From positions 579,285 through 643,284 of the forward strand of contig NZ_CANMED010000004.1 in assembly GCF_947496855.1 (NCBI RefSeq): a stretch of DNA of 64,000 nt. The letters run 5' to 3'. The DNA comes from an uncultured Aquimarina sp. (lineage in GTDB: Bacteria; Bacteroidota; Bacteroidia; Flavobacteriales; Flavobacteriaceae). This document shows positions 49,868 to 60,121 of the stretch, piece after piece. The notes beneath the pieces are model-generated. The model had not been told where the DNA came from and did no database searches. It saw only the letters and a program-made list of their open reading frames with translations. Position 1 is the first letter of the stretch; every line of letters starts with the position of its first letter. The translations under genes were made by a program, and so were the position numbers.

Positions 49868-51397
49868 TTATAATATATAAATTATTCCTAACAAACCTAC
49901 TCCACCAAGCACAATAGTATAAGGCAATGCCATTTTTACCATTCTTCCATAAGACAATCCAATTAACGGTGCTAAAGAAGAAGTTAGTAAGAATAAGAAC
50001 GCTGCTTGACCATTAGGTGTTGCAACACTAGGCAAATTTGTACCCGTATTTATAGCTATCGCTAGTTTCTCAAACTGCTCCCTAGTTATTGCTCCATTAT
50101 CAAATGCTTGTTTTACTTCTCCAATATACACTGTAGCCACAAATACATTATCACTTATCATAGATAGCACTCCATTAGCAACATAAAATATAGAAGGTTG
50201 CTGTGCTGGATCAAATTCTAAAGCCCAATTAATTATCGGTGTAAATAGGTGCTGATCATGAATCATCGCTACTATAACAAAGAAAACCACCAACAAACCA
50301 GTAAAAGGTAATGCTTCTTCAAAAGACTTTCCTAATTGATGCTCCTCTGTAATTCCCATAAAAGCAGTTTGAAAAATAATAATTCCCAACCCTATTATTC
50401 CTACTGGAGCAATATGTAATGCCAAACCTGTTATTAAAAGTAATGCTGCTACTGCTTGAACTATAAGTCCATACTTAGATTTATCAGATCGATTAGCATC
50501 TTCCTCATCCGTATAATTCTCTATAATTCTTCTTGCTACTTCTGGTAGTTTTGCCCCAAAACCAAACGTTCCGGTCATTTCTAAAACTGCCGTGGTTATC
50601 AATCCTGCTATTAAAACTGGTATAGAAATAGGTGCCATTTGTAAAAAGAATTCTATAAAATCCCATCCCATTCTTTCTCCGATAAGCAAATTTTGTGGCT
50701 CTCCTACTAGGGTACATACTCCACCAAGAGCAGTACCTACTACACCGTGCATTACTAGACTTCTTAAAAAACTTCTAAACTGCTCCAGTGTATCTCCACT
50801 CAACTCTTTTCTATCTAATGTCCCATCCTGATCAAAATCAGAGGCAGGCATTGAATGGATCTTGTGATATACTCCATAAAAACCAACGGTAACACTAATT
50901 AATACAGCAGTAACTGTTAACGCATCTAAAAATGCAGATAACACTGCAGCCAAGAAAGTAAATAATAAAGAAAGTACTAATTTGGATTTTATTTTGGTAA
51001 ATGCCTTACTAAAAATATACATTAGTAGAGGTTTCATAAAATAAATCCCGGCTACCATAAACACTAAAAGCAATACTACTTCTAAATTCTGATCTATTTC
51101 ATGAAATACTCCTCCAGGAATACCTTTCCCAAACTCATCATACAGTACTTTCCCATGATCTGTTTTATACATTGGATGTGTTAACCCTAGTGCCAAAGCC
51201 TCAATCGCTAACAATCCACCAGACTGTAATGGATAACATTTTAGCGCCATTGCTAATGTAAAAATAAACTCTGCAATAAATAACCAAGCGGTTATCATTG
51301 GCCCTAATGCATAAACTGAAAATACATTAAAAATGAGAAATACAATCATTGTCATTTTAAACCATTTTGGGCTATTGCCTAAAAAATATTTCAACAT
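49868..51397 (-). CDS. nhaD: Na+/H+ antiporter NhaD
   Basis: The 509-residue inner-membrane protein has about 12 hydrophobic segments and belongs to the NhaD/ArsB-like ion transporter group. Recognisable parts are the [20 protein letters not shown] stretch, the [13 protein letters not shown] segment and [21 protein letters not shown] near the C-terminus, all typical of NhaD. It exports Na+ in exchange for protons, which fits a marine bacterium. Its start codon is 26 nt from the stop of the dehydrogenase gene upstream, so the two may be cotranscribed. Confidence 0.92.
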   Translation of the reverse strand: MLKYFLGNSPKWFKMTMIVFLIFNVFSVYALGPMITAWLFIAEFIFTLAMALKCYPLQSGGLLAIEALALGLTHPMYKTDHGKVLYDEFGKGIPGGVFHEIDQNLEVVLLLVFMVAGIYFMKPLLMYIFSKAFTKIKSKLVLSLLFTFLAAVLSAFLDALTVTAVLISVTVGFYGVYHKIHSMPASDFDQDGTLDRKELSGDTLEQFRSFLRSLVMHGVVGTALGGVCTLVGEPQNLLIGERMGWDFIEFFLQMAPISIPVLIAGLITTAVLEMTGTFGFGAKLPEVARRIIENYTDEEDANRSDKSKYGLIVQAVAALLLITGLALHIAPVGIIGLGIIIFQTAFMGITEEHQLGKSFEEALPFTGLLVVFFVIVAMIHDQHLFTPIINWALEFDPAQQPSIFYVANGVLSMISDNVFVATVYIGEVKQAFDNGAITREQFEKLAIAINTGTNLPSVATPNGQAAFLFLLTSSLAPLIGLSYGRMVKMALPYTIVLGGVGLLGIIYIL

Positions 51398-51423
51398 AGT
51401 ATATATTATTATTTGTGTTATAA

Positions 51424-52650
51424 TTAAATCAATTGCTTGAATGCTATTTCAAACGCTGTTCTGCTTATATTTGTTTTAGAATTATCCTTATCAAAAATCT
51501 TTTGTATTGCACTCTTAATAGTTTGAGAAGTGTCATTAAAAATTGCTTCATCAGTCATTAATACTCTCCTCTCCATAAAATATGCAAATACTCTGGCCAT
51601 TCCGCAGTTAGAAATAAAATCAGGAATTAAACTTACTTGCTCGTCTGTATACTCCATAATAGAACCGAAAAATATTTCTTTATCTGCAAAAGGAACATTA
51701 GCCCCGCAAGAAATAACTTCTAATCCTGAGTTTATCATCTGGGTAATCTGATTTTTAGTTATTAATCTAGACGCTGCACAAGGCGCAAATATCTCTGTCT
51801 GAAGTGACCAAATCTTATCATTTAGTTCCTCAAAAGGAATCAGCATTTCACTATATAACTTGTTCCCTTTTTTGTTCAGATATAGTTCTTTAATTTCTTC
51901 AAAGGAAAAACCCTCTTCATTTATCAATCCACCGGCGTGATCAATAATTCCTACAACTTTTGCTCCCATTTCAGAGAGATAATAAGCAGCAGCAGATCCT
52001 ACATTACCAAACCCTTGAACTATAGCTTTTTTATCCTTGACAGTTCCACCATAGATGTCATAATAGTGTCTCACCGCCTCAGCAACCCCATACCCAGTAA
52101 TCATATCGGCTACGGTATATTTTCTTGATGCGTCTGGCGAAAACGTAGTGTTTTCTAGAACTTTTATCACTCCCTGACGCAACTGTCCTATTCTATTAAT
52201 TTTATCTGCTTCTGTAGGTTGAAAATGACCATTAAAAACACCTTCTTGAGGATGCCAAACTCCACAGTTCTCTGTTATCGGAATTACTTCATGAATTTCA
52301 TCAACATTTAAATCTCCACCTGTTCCGTAATAGCTTTTTAGTAATGGCGAAACTGCTTTATACCATCTTTCTAACACCCCTTTTTTTCTTGGGTCGTTAG
52401 GATCGAAATTAATTCCTGATTTCGCCCCACCAATATTTGGCCCGGAAACCGTGAACTTCACTTCCATTGTTTTTGCTAAAGAGAGGACTTCATTCATATC
52501 CAAACCTAAACGCATTCGCGTACCACCACCTGCAGCTCCTCCTCTTAATGAATTAATAACTGTCCAACCTTCTGCTTCAGTTTCAGAATCTTTCCAGTTA
52601 AAAACTATTTCTGGGGCTTTATTTTCGTATTTTTTTAATAATTCTTTCAT
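51424..52650 (-). CDS. Glu/Leu/Phe/Val family amino acid dehydrogenase
   Basis: I chose ATG at 52648-52650 ([16 protein letters not shown]); the frame extends five codons further to a TTG that fits less well. The protein has 408 residues. N-terminal part: [11 protein letters not shown] and the substrate-site region [19 protein letters not shown], where the conserved catalytic-region Lys residues lie. C-terminal part: an NAD-binding fold with [13 protein letters not shown]. The reaction is reversible oxidative deamination, most likely of glutamate or a branched amino acid. An active-site comparison would be needed to choose between them. The gene is divergent from the acyl-CoA dehydrogenase gene, and both could serve amino acid catabolism. 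Confidence 0.9.
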   Translation of the reverse strand: MKELLKKYENKAPEIVFNWKDSETEAEGWTVINSLRGGAAGGGTRMRLGLDMNEVLSLAKTMEVKFTVSGPNIGGAKSGINFDPNDPRKKGVLERWYKAVSPLLKSYYGTGGDLNVDEIHEVIPITENCGVWHPQEGVFNGHFQPTEADKINRIGQLRQGVIKVLENTTFSPDASRKYTVADMITGYGVAEAVRHYYDIYGGTVKDKKAIVQGFGNVGSAAAYYLSEMGAKVVGIIDHAGGLINEEGFSFEEIKELYLNKKGNKLYSEMLIPFEELNDKIWSLQTEIFAPCAASRLITKNQITQMINSGLEVISCGANVPFADKEIFFGSIMEYTDEQVSLIPDFISNCGMARVFAYFMERRVLMTDEAIFNDTSQTIKSAIQKIFDKDNSKTNISRTAFEIAFKQLI

Positions 52651-52799
52651 TTTATAAAACTTCAATTTATATACATTTTTGTCTCAAGACACTGCCTTAT
52701 CTAAATTTCTAATTAAATATTCCTCCATTACGGAGTTAGTGTTGTCTCATAAAAAATGTTCTTTAATAAATTGAAAATAATCTCCAATAAGAAACTTCA

Positions 52800-52807
52800 C
52801 AAATATA
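52800..52807 (-). promoter_or_regulatory. Putative -7 box of the amino acid dehydrogenase gene
   Basis: On the minus strand this reads TATATTTG, matching TAnnTTTG. CAAA on the plus strand (TTTG on the minus) occurs at 52823 and 52830, near but not at the ideal -33 spacing. The rest of the 439-nt divergent gap (52651-53089) shows no gene. Confidence 0.35.
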
Positions 52808-52988
52808 AAAAACTAAATAGGGCAAAGCTCAAATTAAAATAATAATAATTCAAAAAATATTTTCTTTCTTAACCAAAGAAAATATATCAAAAATTAGTTC
52901 ATCCAAAATTTCAAAATCTAAGAAAATTAGTCTGACAAAAGAATATATCAAAAAACGAAAAAAACATCAAAACTATCTTATTATAACT

Positions 52989-52996
52989 TATATTTG
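52989..52996 (+). promoter_or_regulatory. Putative -7 box of the acyl-CoA dehydrogenase gene
   Basis: TATATTTG matches the Bacteroidetes -7 consensus and lies about 93 nt before the chosen ATG. A clear -33 TTG is missing. Confidence 0.4.
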
Positions 52997-53089
52997 TAGG
53001 ATTAATAAAAATATCGAGTTTATCTCGACTTATTTTCATAAAAAAGTTGAATTCGCGTGTTATGCACGCACAGTAAATTAGGATCAAAT

Positions 53090-54232
53090 ATGGACTTTAA
53101 ACTATCCGAAGAACAATTAATGATACGCGATGCTGCTCGTGATTTTGCAAAAGCTGAATTATTACCAGGAGTAATCGAACGAGATAATAAACAAGAATTC
53201 CCTACTGAACAGGTGAAAAAAATGGGAGAACTTGGATTTTTAGGAATGATGGCTTCTCCTGAGTACGGAGGTGGCGGCATGGACACTTTATCATACGTCC
53301 TAGTAATGGAAGAATTATCTAAAATAGATGCCTCTTGTTCAGTAATTGTATCTGTAAATAATTCTTTGGTATGTTGGGGCCTTGACACCTATGGAACTCC
53401 AGAACAAAAAGAAAAATACCTAAACAAACTGACTACAGGAGAATCTATTGGAGCATTTTGCCTATCTGAACCTGAAGCTGGTAGCGATGCTACTTCACAA
53501 AGAACTACTGCAATTGACAAAGGTGATCATTATATCCTTAATGGAACTAAAAATTGGATAACTAATGGAGGGACTGCTGACTATCATTTAGTTATTGCGC
53601 AAACGGATAGAGAAAAGAAACATAAGGGAATCAATGCTTTTATAGTAGAAAAAGGATGGGAAGGTTTCGAGATTGGCCCAAAAGAAGATAAATTAGGAAT
53701 TAGAGGTAGTGACACACACTCTCTTATTTTTAATGACGTAAAAGTTCCTAAAGAAAATCGAATTGGAGACGATGGATTCGGATTCAAATTTGCTATGAAA
53801 ACATTAGCTGGTGGTCGTATCGGTATTGCTGCACAAGCATTAGGTATTGCTGAAGGAGCCTACGAACTAGCGAAGGAGTATTCTAAAGTTCGTAAAGCAT
53901 TTGGTACAGAAATCATGAATCACCAGGCTATTGCATTTAAGCTTGCGGATATGCACGTACAAATTGAAGCTGCAAGAATGTTAGTATATAAAGCTGCAAT
54001 GGACAAAGATAACCACGAGAATTATGACCTATCAGGAGCTATGGCTAAATTAGCTGCATCTCAAGCAGCAATGGATGTAACTATTGAAGCAGTTCAGGTT
54101 CACGGGGGTAATGGATTTGTAAAAGAATACCATGTAGAACGATTAATGAGAGATGCAAAAATTACTCAAATATATGAAGGTACTAGTGAAATACAGAAAA
54201 TTGTAATTTCCAGAAGTATTCTTAGAGATTAA
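53090..54232 (+). CDS. Acyl-CoA dehydrogenase (short- or branched-chain type)
   Basis: ATG at 53090 (MDFKLSEEQLMIRDAARDFA) gives 380 residues and the usual family opening. A GTG at 53057 would add an unrelated 11 residues. Signatures: FCLSEPEAGSDA (FAD/substrate region, about 125-136), NWITNGG (about 156-162), and RDAKITQIYEGTSEIQ near the C-terminus, where the Glu in IYEGT is the expected catalytic base. Such flavoenzymes oxidise acyl-CoA to trans-2-enoyl-CoA and pass electrons to electron-transfer flavoprotein. Length and motifs fit the butyryl-CoA or branched-chain group; the chain-length preference is not clear from sequence. It is a single-gene unit with a terminator downstream. Confidence 0.93.
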   Translation: MDFKLSEEQLMIRDAARDFAKAELLPGVIERDNKQEFPTEQVKKMGELGFLGMMASPEYGGGGMDTLSYVLVMEELSKIDASCSVIVSVNNSLVCWGLDTYGTPEQKEKYLNKLTTGESIGAFCLSEPEAGSDATSQRTTAIDKGDHYILNGTKNWITNGGTADYHLVIAQTDREKKHKGINAFIVEKGWEGFEIGPKEDKLGIRGSDTHSLIFNDVKVPKENRIGDDGFGFKFAMKTLAGGRIGIAAQALGIAEGAYELAKEYSKVRKAFGTEIMNHQAIAFKLADMHVQIEAARMLVYKAAMDKDNHENYDLSGAMAKLAASQAAMDVTIEAVQVHGGNGFVKEYHVERLMRDAKITQIYEGTSEIQKIVISRSILRD

Positions 54233-54253
54233 TTAGTTAAATATTCTCTATTT

Positions 54254-54291
54254 AAAAGCCCAAATCGCAATAGCAATTTGAGCTTTTTTTT
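54254..54291 (+). terminator. Rho-independent terminator after the acyl-CoA dehydrogenase gene
   Basis: AAAGCcCAAAT pairs with ATTTGaGCTTT around a short AT-rich loop with inner GC/GC pairing, followed by a run of T. Because A-runs flank the other side, it may also stop the minus-strand operon that ends at 54294. Confidence 0.75.
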
Positions 54292-54293
54292 AG

Positions 54294-55268
54294 TTACACG
54301 GATACTTCTAGAAATTTAGCTTTCTCTAAAGGATCAATCGTAATATCTATAAGGTTCGCTGGAACAAAAATAGTTTGTCCTCTTTTGATAGTCATTTGTT
54401 CATCAATAGAGGATATTGTTCCTTTACCTTCTAGACAAATAAAAATTCTAAAAATATTTTTCTCCTGCTTCAACTTCATTGTTTTTGTGAGTTCTATATA
54501 TCTTGTAACAAAAAAAGGAGTTGATACTAATGAATTAATTTTATTCTCATTTTTATCATATTCAGTTTTATATGTATCTATCGGTTTAAAGTCTATAGCA
54601 TCTATTGATTGGTCAATATGCAATTCTCTTTTTTTATTTGTTTTTTGATCAATCCGATCATAATCATACACCCTGTAAGTTATATCTGAAGTTTGCTGAA
54701 TTTCTACTAATAGAATTCCTTTTCCGATCGCATGTATTCTTCCTGCAGGAATATTAAAAACATCTCCTGTAGTTACTTTTTCGAAATTCATTTGAGATAG
54801 GATTTCCGAAGCAATAATGCTTTTCAAAAAAGTTTTTTTATTTAATTCACTTTTAAAACCCAGTACTAATTCTGAATCTTTATCAGCATCTAAAATATAC
54901 CACATCTCATTTTTCCCAAAACTTCCATGTCGTTCTTTTGCCAAGACATCATCCGGGTGTACTTGTATTGACAGAGGAGCAGCTGTATCTATGAACTTAA
55001 TCAATAAAGGGAATTTATTTCTAAATCGGTAATAACAATCTACTCCAACCAAATCTGCACCAAATTCTTGTATTAGCTCATTAATTGTTTTCCCTTTATG
55101 TTTACCTGTTGAGACTATAGTTTCTTTATTAGCTACACCAGATATTTCCCAGCTTTCGCCAATATGATCATCAGTGCAGCTTTTGCCTAAAACTGTTTTT
55201 AATCTATTACCTCCCCAAATTTTGTTATAAAACAAAGGATCAAATCTGAGAAATCCTATATTTTTCAT
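54294..55268 (-). CDS. manA: Class I mannose-6-phosphate isomerase
   Basis: The 324-residue protein is of the short bacterial ManA type. It opens with LRFDPLFYNKIWGG. The zinc-binding and active-site region has SIQVHPDD (Gln and His ligands) and NEMWYILD (Glu ligand), and the GRIHAIG segment holds another ligand His. It converts mannose 6-phosphate to fructose 6-phosphate in the cytoplasm. Its start overlaps the stop of the glycerate kinase gene by 4 nt. In this operon it would handle mannose released from a mannosylated solute, once phosphorylated by a kinase not found in the window. Confidence 0.92.
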   Translation of the reverse strand: MKNIGFLRFDPLFYNKIWGGNRLKTVLGKSCTDDHIGESWEISGVANKETIVSTGKHKGKTINELIQEFGADLVGVDCYYRFRNKFPLLIKFIDTAAPLSIQVHPDDVLAKERHGSFGKNEMWYILDADKDSELVLGFKSELNKKTFLKSIIASEILSQMNFEKVTTGDVFNIPAGRIHAIGKGILLVEIQQTSDITYRVYDYDRIDQKTNKKRELHIDQSIDAIDFKPIDTYKTEYDKNENKINSLVSTPFFVTRYIELTKTMKLKQEKNIFRIFICLEGKGTISSIDEQMTIKRGQTIFVPANLIDITIDPLEKAKFLEVSV

Positions 55269-56398
55269 TTATTAACTTTTAATAGTTTAGCAAAATTGAG
55301 GGTCGCAAATTTTAGATTATAATAACTATTTGCTATTGCTTCGTCTAATGTTACAATTTCTTTTAGGATTGAACACACATAACTAATCTGCAATGTCTCA
55401 AGGGATTTCAAAGAAATATCTACTACACCACAAAATGCAGCTACAGTCACATTAGCATTTTTCCCACTTTTTATCACTCCCTTTATTGTCTTACCAGAAA
55501 TAGTTTGTTCGTCTAATTTACCCTCTCCTGTAATAATCCAATCTGCATCTTGTAACTGTGTGTCTAGTTGTGCTATTTCTTTCACCAATTCTATCCCTGG
55601 AGTTAATTCGGCTTTTAGGAAAGTAAGTGCGGCAGCTCCCATACCTCCAGCAGCTCCTGCTCCTTTTTCTTTTTGTAAATCCACACCAAACTGAACTGTT
55701 AGCAATTCTGCCATATGTATTAATCCTCTATCTAGATATTCTACTTCTGTATCGGAGGCCCCTTTTTGTTTTGCATATATTTTTGCTGCTCCATTAGCTC
55801 CATATAATGGATTATTCACATCACATGCAATTTTAAAGTTGACATCTAATAGATTAGGATGCACGTTATCAGCCATAATCGTGGCTATAGAAGACAAATT
55901 TTTCCCTACAGGAATTACACCTTCTCCATTACTATCTAAAAAACGATATCCCAAAGCACTTGCCATGCCAATACCACAATCATTGGTACTACTTCCTCCA
56001 ATACCTAGAATAATAGTTGTTGCGCCTTTACTTATTGCATCTAATATTAACTCTCCTGTTCCATATGTAGAGGTATTCATACAATTTTGATCCACCTTTT
56101 CTAATAATTTCAAACCAGATGCTTCAGCCATTTCTATATAAGCGGTCTTGGTTATCCTATCAAACAAATAATTTGCTTTAATTTCTCGAAAAAGAGGATC
56201 CTTTACTGGTACTATAATTTTATCGCCTTTTAGATAATATCTTATCACCTCCATTGTTCCATCGCCTCCATCGGCTAATGGAAGCTTAACAATTTTTGCA
56301 TCTGGCATTACAGCGAGTAATCCCTCTTCTACCGCATCACAAAATTGAAAACCATCCAGAGATCCTTTAAACTTATCGGGGGCTATTACAAATTTCAT
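55265..56398 (-). CDS. Glycerate kinase (GlxK/GarK type)
   Basis: The 377-residue protein matches the bacterial glycerate kinase family. It starts with MKFVIAPDKFKGSLDGFQFCDA, followed by PLADGGDGTMEV, GIGGSSTNDCGIGMASALG and the GAGAAGGMG and ITGEGKLDEQT motifs. It phosphorylates D-glycerate to 2-phosphoglycerate using ATP. It overlaps manA (ATGA) and lies 15 nt downstream of the sodium symporter. Glycerate would come from the hydrolase encoded at 58711-60024. The family call is firm. Confidence 0.93.
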   Translation of the reverse strand: MKFVIAPDKFKGSLDGFQFCDAVEEGLLAVMPDAKIVKLPLADGGDGTMEVIRYYLKGDKIIVPVKDPLFREIKANYLFDRITKTAYIEMAEASGLKLLEKVDQNCMNTSTYGTGELILDAISKGATTIILGIGGSSTNDCGIGMASALGYRFLDSNGEGVIPVGKNLSSIATIMADNVHPNLLDVNFKIACDVNNPLYGANGAAKIYAKQKGASDTEVEYLDRGLIHMAELLTVQFGVDLQKEKGAGAAGGMGAAALTFLKAELTPGIELVKEIAQLDTQLQDADWIITGEGKLDEQTISGKTIKGVIKSGKNANVTVAAFCGVVDISLKSLETLQISYVCSILKEIVTLDEAIANSYYNLKFATLNFAKLLKVNK

Positions 56399-56413
56399 TC
56401 TTCTATAAATTAT

Positions 56414-58015
56414 TTAAAACGCTTTTGGCAATAGCCAAGCAATAATTACTATCAATATAAAATAGCTGATCAATAGCGCTACCTCTTTTTTTCCTTTATA
56501 AAAAACTGTTTCTAATGTAATCTCCTTTTTACCAGCCATAATCATACTGGCTCCATAGCCAATTATTATTGTTACCAAACACCCAATGGCGTTCCACCAG
56601 AACCAAAATATTTCTGGCACAAATAACCATAAGTATATATTACATAGCACCCCGGATACAATTCCGATATTTGCTCCAAATGCGTTTGTTCTTTTGGTGA
56701 GGATTGCCAATATGAATACTGCCAAAATAGGCCCATAAAAAACAGAGCTTATTTTATTAATCACCTCGATTACGGTTCCTTCTATATTTCCGGCAAAAAA
56801 AGCAAAGAATAAACAAACGACACCCCAAAAAATTGAAAGTACTCTAGAATATTTCACATAATCCTTACTAGAAAGATCTGTTTTATATCTCTTTACAAAA
56901 TCTTCCATGGTTACTGCGGATAATGAATTTACAGTAGAACTTAGTGTAGACATTGCCGCAGACATAATGGCAATAATCAAAATCCCTATAATTCCGTTTG
57001 GGAGATAATGGATAATAAATACGGGGACCATCAAATCGGCCTTCTTGCCTTCTAAAGAATCAAAATTAGATTGATATACTGTATTCATAGCCTGCATAAA
57101 ATCTACATCGGTCATTAGTAAGGTTCCTAGAACTAATCCCATAACGCAGTAAGTTAAAGTTATAGGAAACCTAAATAAACCATTGGCTAGCAATAATTTT
57201 TTGATAGTGGACATATTATTAGCAGATAATAATCGCTGAGACTGTGTTTGATCTGTTCCATAATAGGATGCATATAAAAAGAAGCCTCCTATCACCATGG
57301 GCCAAAAACCAAATTCATCTTGTTTGTCTGAATTATTAAATCCCCATTTAGAAAAATCCACAGCAGTCAATCTACTTTTATCAACATTAGTCAAAAAATT
57401 GTCTATTCCCCCTAATTCACTAATACCATAAACCAAGCAAATAATAATACCTAGAAATAAAATAATCATCTGTATGACATCCCCCCAAATTACAGCCTTC
57501 ATTCCTCCTTGATAAGAATAAATTAAGGTAATAACTCCGATAATCAATACCGAAACCCAAAAATCAACACCTATTGTTGCCTGTAAGATCAAAGACATTG
57601 TATATACCATAACTCCTGTAGCAACCGATCTACTGATCTGAAAAACAAAACTTATTAATAATCTAGAAGATGCATCAAATCTTTCTTCTAAAAACTCATA
57701 CACGCTAATAATTCCTGATTTATATAATGAAGGAATAATAGCTATCAGTATAAAAGCCATCGCTAATGGCACTCCTAGTTCATAAGTAAGCCATTGCAAT
57801 CCTCCTCCTTCTTTTAACCCAACAAAAGCTGGAGCTGAGATAAAACTTATGGCAGATAACTGAGTTGCCATAGTAGATAAACTAAGTGGAAACCATTTCA
57901 TTTGATTTCCTCCTAAAAAATAATCCTTAGAGGTTGTATTTTCCTTAAAAAAATAACCAATTCCCAAAAATCCAATGAGATATAATACGATAATAATATA
58001 ATCTATATAATTCAT
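56414..58015 (-). CDS. Sodium:solute symporter (SSS family)
   Basis: The 533-residue inner-membrane protein has about 13-14 hydrophobic segments. It shows SSS family marks: DYFLGGNQMKWFPLSLS near the N-terminus, ATQLSAISFISAPAF, the YSYQGGMKAVIWGDVIQ segment, and SAAMSTLSSTVNSLSA, which contains the sodium-site serines. It imports an organic solute with Na+. Since the hydrolase in this operon has no signal peptide, the symporter should carry the intact glycoside, for example mannosylglycerate, but the substrate is inferred from context only. Confidence 0.92.
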   Translation of the reverse strand: MNYIDYIIIVLYLIGFLGIGYFFKENTTSKDYFLGGNQMKWFPLSLSTMATQLSAISFISAPAFVGLKEGGGLQWLTYELGVPLAMAFILIAIIPSLYKSGIISVYEFLEERFDASSRLLISFVFQISRSVATGVMVYTMSLILQATIGVDFWVSVLIIGVITLIYSYQGGMKAVIWGDVIQMIILFLGIIICLVYGISELGGIDNFLTNVDKSRLTAVDFSKWGFNNSDKQDEFGFWPMVIGGFFLYASYYGTDQTQSQRLLSANNMSTIKKLLLANGLFRFPITLTYCVMGLVLGTLLMTDVDFMQAMNTVYQSNFDSLEGKKADLMVPVFIIHYLPNGIIGILIIAIMSAAMSTLSSTVNSLSAVTMEDFVKRYKTDLSSKDYVKYSRVLSIFWGVVCLFFAFFAGNIEGTVIEVINKISSVFYGPILAVFILAILTKRTNAFGANIGIVSGVLCNIYLWLFVPEIFWFWWNAIGCLVTIIIGYGASMIMAGKKEITLETVFYKGKKEVALLISYFILIVIIAWLLPKAF

Positions 58016-58039
58016 ATGTCCTATATAATATATTGGTAA

Positions 58040-58672
58040 CTAATAATTGTTTTTGGAGTTATTCAACTTATTTTTTAATTGAGATTTCACTTCAGCATCC
58101 CATTCTTTTTTAAGAATACTGAATAAAATGGCGTCTGTTCTTCCTTTATTATCCAACGAAGGGAAAAATTCTCTCAATACTCCTTCCTTTTTACATCCAA
58201 CGCTTTCCATTGCAGCAATACTAATGACATTTCCAGCATACGCTCCAAAACCTATTGTTTCAAACTCCATCTTTTCGAATGCAAATTGGAATAATAGATA
58301 TTTACAATGCTTGTTCAAACCAGTACCTCTATAATTTTTCCCAAGCCAAGTATGCCCTAATTTTATCGAGTTAAAAACTGATGAAAATTCATAAAATCGA
58401 GTGGTTCCGGCATAGCTATTTTTTCTTTTATCAAAAACTATAAGAGGATATTCCTTTTCATAATTTCGATTTTGGATTGCTGATTCCACATATGTAGTTA
58501 GGCTTTCTAAATCATTTCCCTTTTCAAAAAAATACAACCATATATACGGATCATCGGAAATCTTTACTAATTGTTTTATATGCTCTATCCTAAGAGGCAT
58601 TAACTTTATTACATCATCTTCCAAAATATAGTCCTCAGAAAAATTAAATCCTATGCTTTGTTTACTCATCAT
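58040..58672 (-). CDS. GNAT-family N-acetyltransferase (RimJ/RimL-like)
   Basis: The 210-residue protein has a RimL-like fold signature. MPLRIEHIKQLVKIS is near the N-terminus, then HTWLGKNYRGTGLNKHCKYLLFQFAF, where RGTGLN holds the acetyl-CoA phosphate loop. GAYAGNVISIAAMESVGCKKEGVLREF is the typical end of such domains. It starts with two ATG codons; the second would give 209 residues. It sits between the symporter and the hydrolase genes with short gaps, so it is cotranscribed. I cannot assign its acceptor. It may modify a sugar derivative, a protein, or be a passenger. Confidence 0.85.
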   Translation of the reverse strand: MMSKQSIGFNFSEDYILEDDVIKLMPLRIEHIKQLVKISDDPYIWLYFFEKGNDLESLTTYVESAIQNRNYEKEYPLIVFDKRKNSYAGTTRFYEFSSVFNSIKLGHTWLGKNYRGTGLNKHCKYLLFQFAFEKMEFETIGFGAYAGNVISIAAMESVGCKKEGVLREFFPSLDNKGRTDAILFSILKKEWDAEVKSQLKNKLNNSKNNY

Positions 58673-58710
58673 ACTAAAAGATCAATTGAATTATAAAAAA
58701 TCATCATGAA

Positions 58711-60024
58711 TTAATTATGGAGCAAATCTATTATCAATGCTGCGCTCCAAGAAAAGTTATTACCTCCATATCCACCTTTATTTTTATCAACATATATCTC
58801 CTTTCTTGAATCAAAATATTCATAAAAACCTGCCTTACTAATTAATTCTATAGAATCATTTTTAACCTGCTCTGATAGTTCTTTATAACCATATTCTTTT
58901 AATCCATAATACAACATCCAATTGAGGTTAATCCAAACGGGACCTCGCCAATATTTTTTTGGATTAAAACGTTCATTAGTAGGATCAAAAGATGCGCATA
59001 AGTATTTATCATCTCCTCCAAAACGTTCTTGCATTGTCTTAACTAAAATTTCCGCCCTCTTTTTATCAGGTATTCCTGCAAATAATGGCGAAAATGAAGA
59101 AGACGAAACATATGCTATTTGCTTATCGTTTCTTAAATCATAATGCACATATGCATTTAATTTTTCGCTAAAGAGTTTTTCATTATACCTTTGTATACTT
59201 TTTTCTTGCCATTTTTTTAATTGTGCAATTTTACTACGATCACCTATTAGTCCATACAAATTGATCAGAGATTCGTTGGATTTAATCAACATTGCATTAA
59301 ACAAAGGATCTTGTATTAAAAATGGGGATTTTTCCGCAATTTCTTTATCATCATAATTATGACTCTTAGCGATTTCAATAATATGAAGATAATGATCATA
59401 TTCTCTTTTTGAGGGGCGTTGTGATGCATCTACATGTGTAGTATCTCTCCTTTCAAATTCGTATTCTGGAGGATTCATAGTATCCCAAATATCATCCCAA
59501 ATGGGTGAGTTATCCGTTCCAGACTCCCAATTATGATATATGTATACCAACCCTTCATTCTTTGGATCTCTCTGTTCATAGAAATATTGATGATTTCTAT
59601 ATACTTTATCTATGCACTTTTTAATAAAAGATAACATATCTGCTTTATCTTCTACCACTCTATATATTTCTTCTAAAATGAATCCTGTAATCGGTGGTTG
59701 CGTCATACCTGTAGAACGCCATTTCTTAGAAGATTGGGGATGTAACTCCGATTGATGAAAATCAGGTCCAGGAAAATAGGTATCGCTATCCGTATGAAAA
59801 ACAATATGGGGTATAAAACCATTATTCCACTGAGCATCTAACAAGGTTTCAATTTCCTTTTTAGCTTTAGGAATATCAAAATAGGCATACCCCAGCGCTA
59901 TAAATCCTGAGTCCCATTTCCATTGAAAAGGATATAAACCTTCACAAGGGATTGTAAACCCTTCTTTTTGAAAATTTTTAATTAAAATTTCTTTTGCTTC
60001 TTCTATTATTTTATTCTTTTCCAT
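58711..60024 (-). CDS. Mannosylglycerate hydrolase-like glycoside hydrolase (GH63/MGH1-like)
   Basis: ATG at 60022-60024 (MEKNKIIEEAKE) is preferred; a TTG six bases earlier is weaker. The 437-residue (alpha/alpha)6-barrel-type protein has no signal peptide, so it acts in the cytoplasm. Recognisable parts: LYPFQWKWDSGF at the substrate pocket, NWESGTDNSPIWDD containing the likely general acid Asp, WRGPVWINLNWML, and GFYEYFD with the likely base Glu, followed by GGNNFSWSAALI. This layout matches GH63 mannosylglycerate/glucosylglycerate hydrolases, which split 2-O-glycosyl-glycerate into sugar and glycerate. Glycerate kinase and ManA in the same operon favour mannosylglycerate. A trehalase-like activity is a less likely alternative. 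Confidence 0.82.
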   Translation of the reverse strand: MEKNKIIEEAKEILIKNFQKEGFTIPCEGLYPFQWKWDSGFIALGYAYFDIPKAKKEIETLLDAQWNNGFIPHIVFHTDSDTYFPGPDFHQSELHPQSSKKWRSTGMTQPPITGFILEEIYRVVEDKADMLSFIKKCIDKVYRNHQYFYEQRDPKNEGLVYIYHNWESGTDNSPIWDDIWDTMNPPEYEFERRDTTHVDASQRPSKREYDHYLHIIEIAKSHNYDDKEIAEKSPFLIQDPLFNAMLIKSNESLINLYGLIGDRSKIAQLKKWQEKSIQRYNEKLFSEKLNAYVHYDLRNDKQIAYVSSSSFSPLFAGIPDKKRAEILVKTMQERFGGDDKYLCASFDPTNERFNPKKYWRGPVWINLNWMLYYGLKEYGYKELSEQVKNDSIELISKAGFYEYFDSRKEIYVDKNKGGYGGNNFSWSAALIIDLLHN

Positions 60025-60032
60025 ATTCAAAA

Positions 60033-60073
60033 TAAAAAAAGCACTGATGACTTAATAAAACATCATCAATGCT
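60033..60073 (-). terminator. Intra-operon hairpin terminator between receptor and hydrolase genes
   Basis: AGCACTGATGA (60040-60050) pairs with TCATCAATGCT (60063-60073) with one mismatch. On the minus strand it is followed by seven T. A partial terminator here would give more receptor transcript than downstream enzyme transcript. Confidence 0.6.
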
Positions 60074-60121
60074 TTACGTTTCTAAAAACAATCATTAACA
60101 ATTAAATATTTATAAAAAACA

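Noticed and set aside
53057..53089. GTG start for the acyl-CoA dehydrogenase
   Set aside because: The extra residues do not resemble the family, and the ATG at 53090 gives the normal N-terminus.
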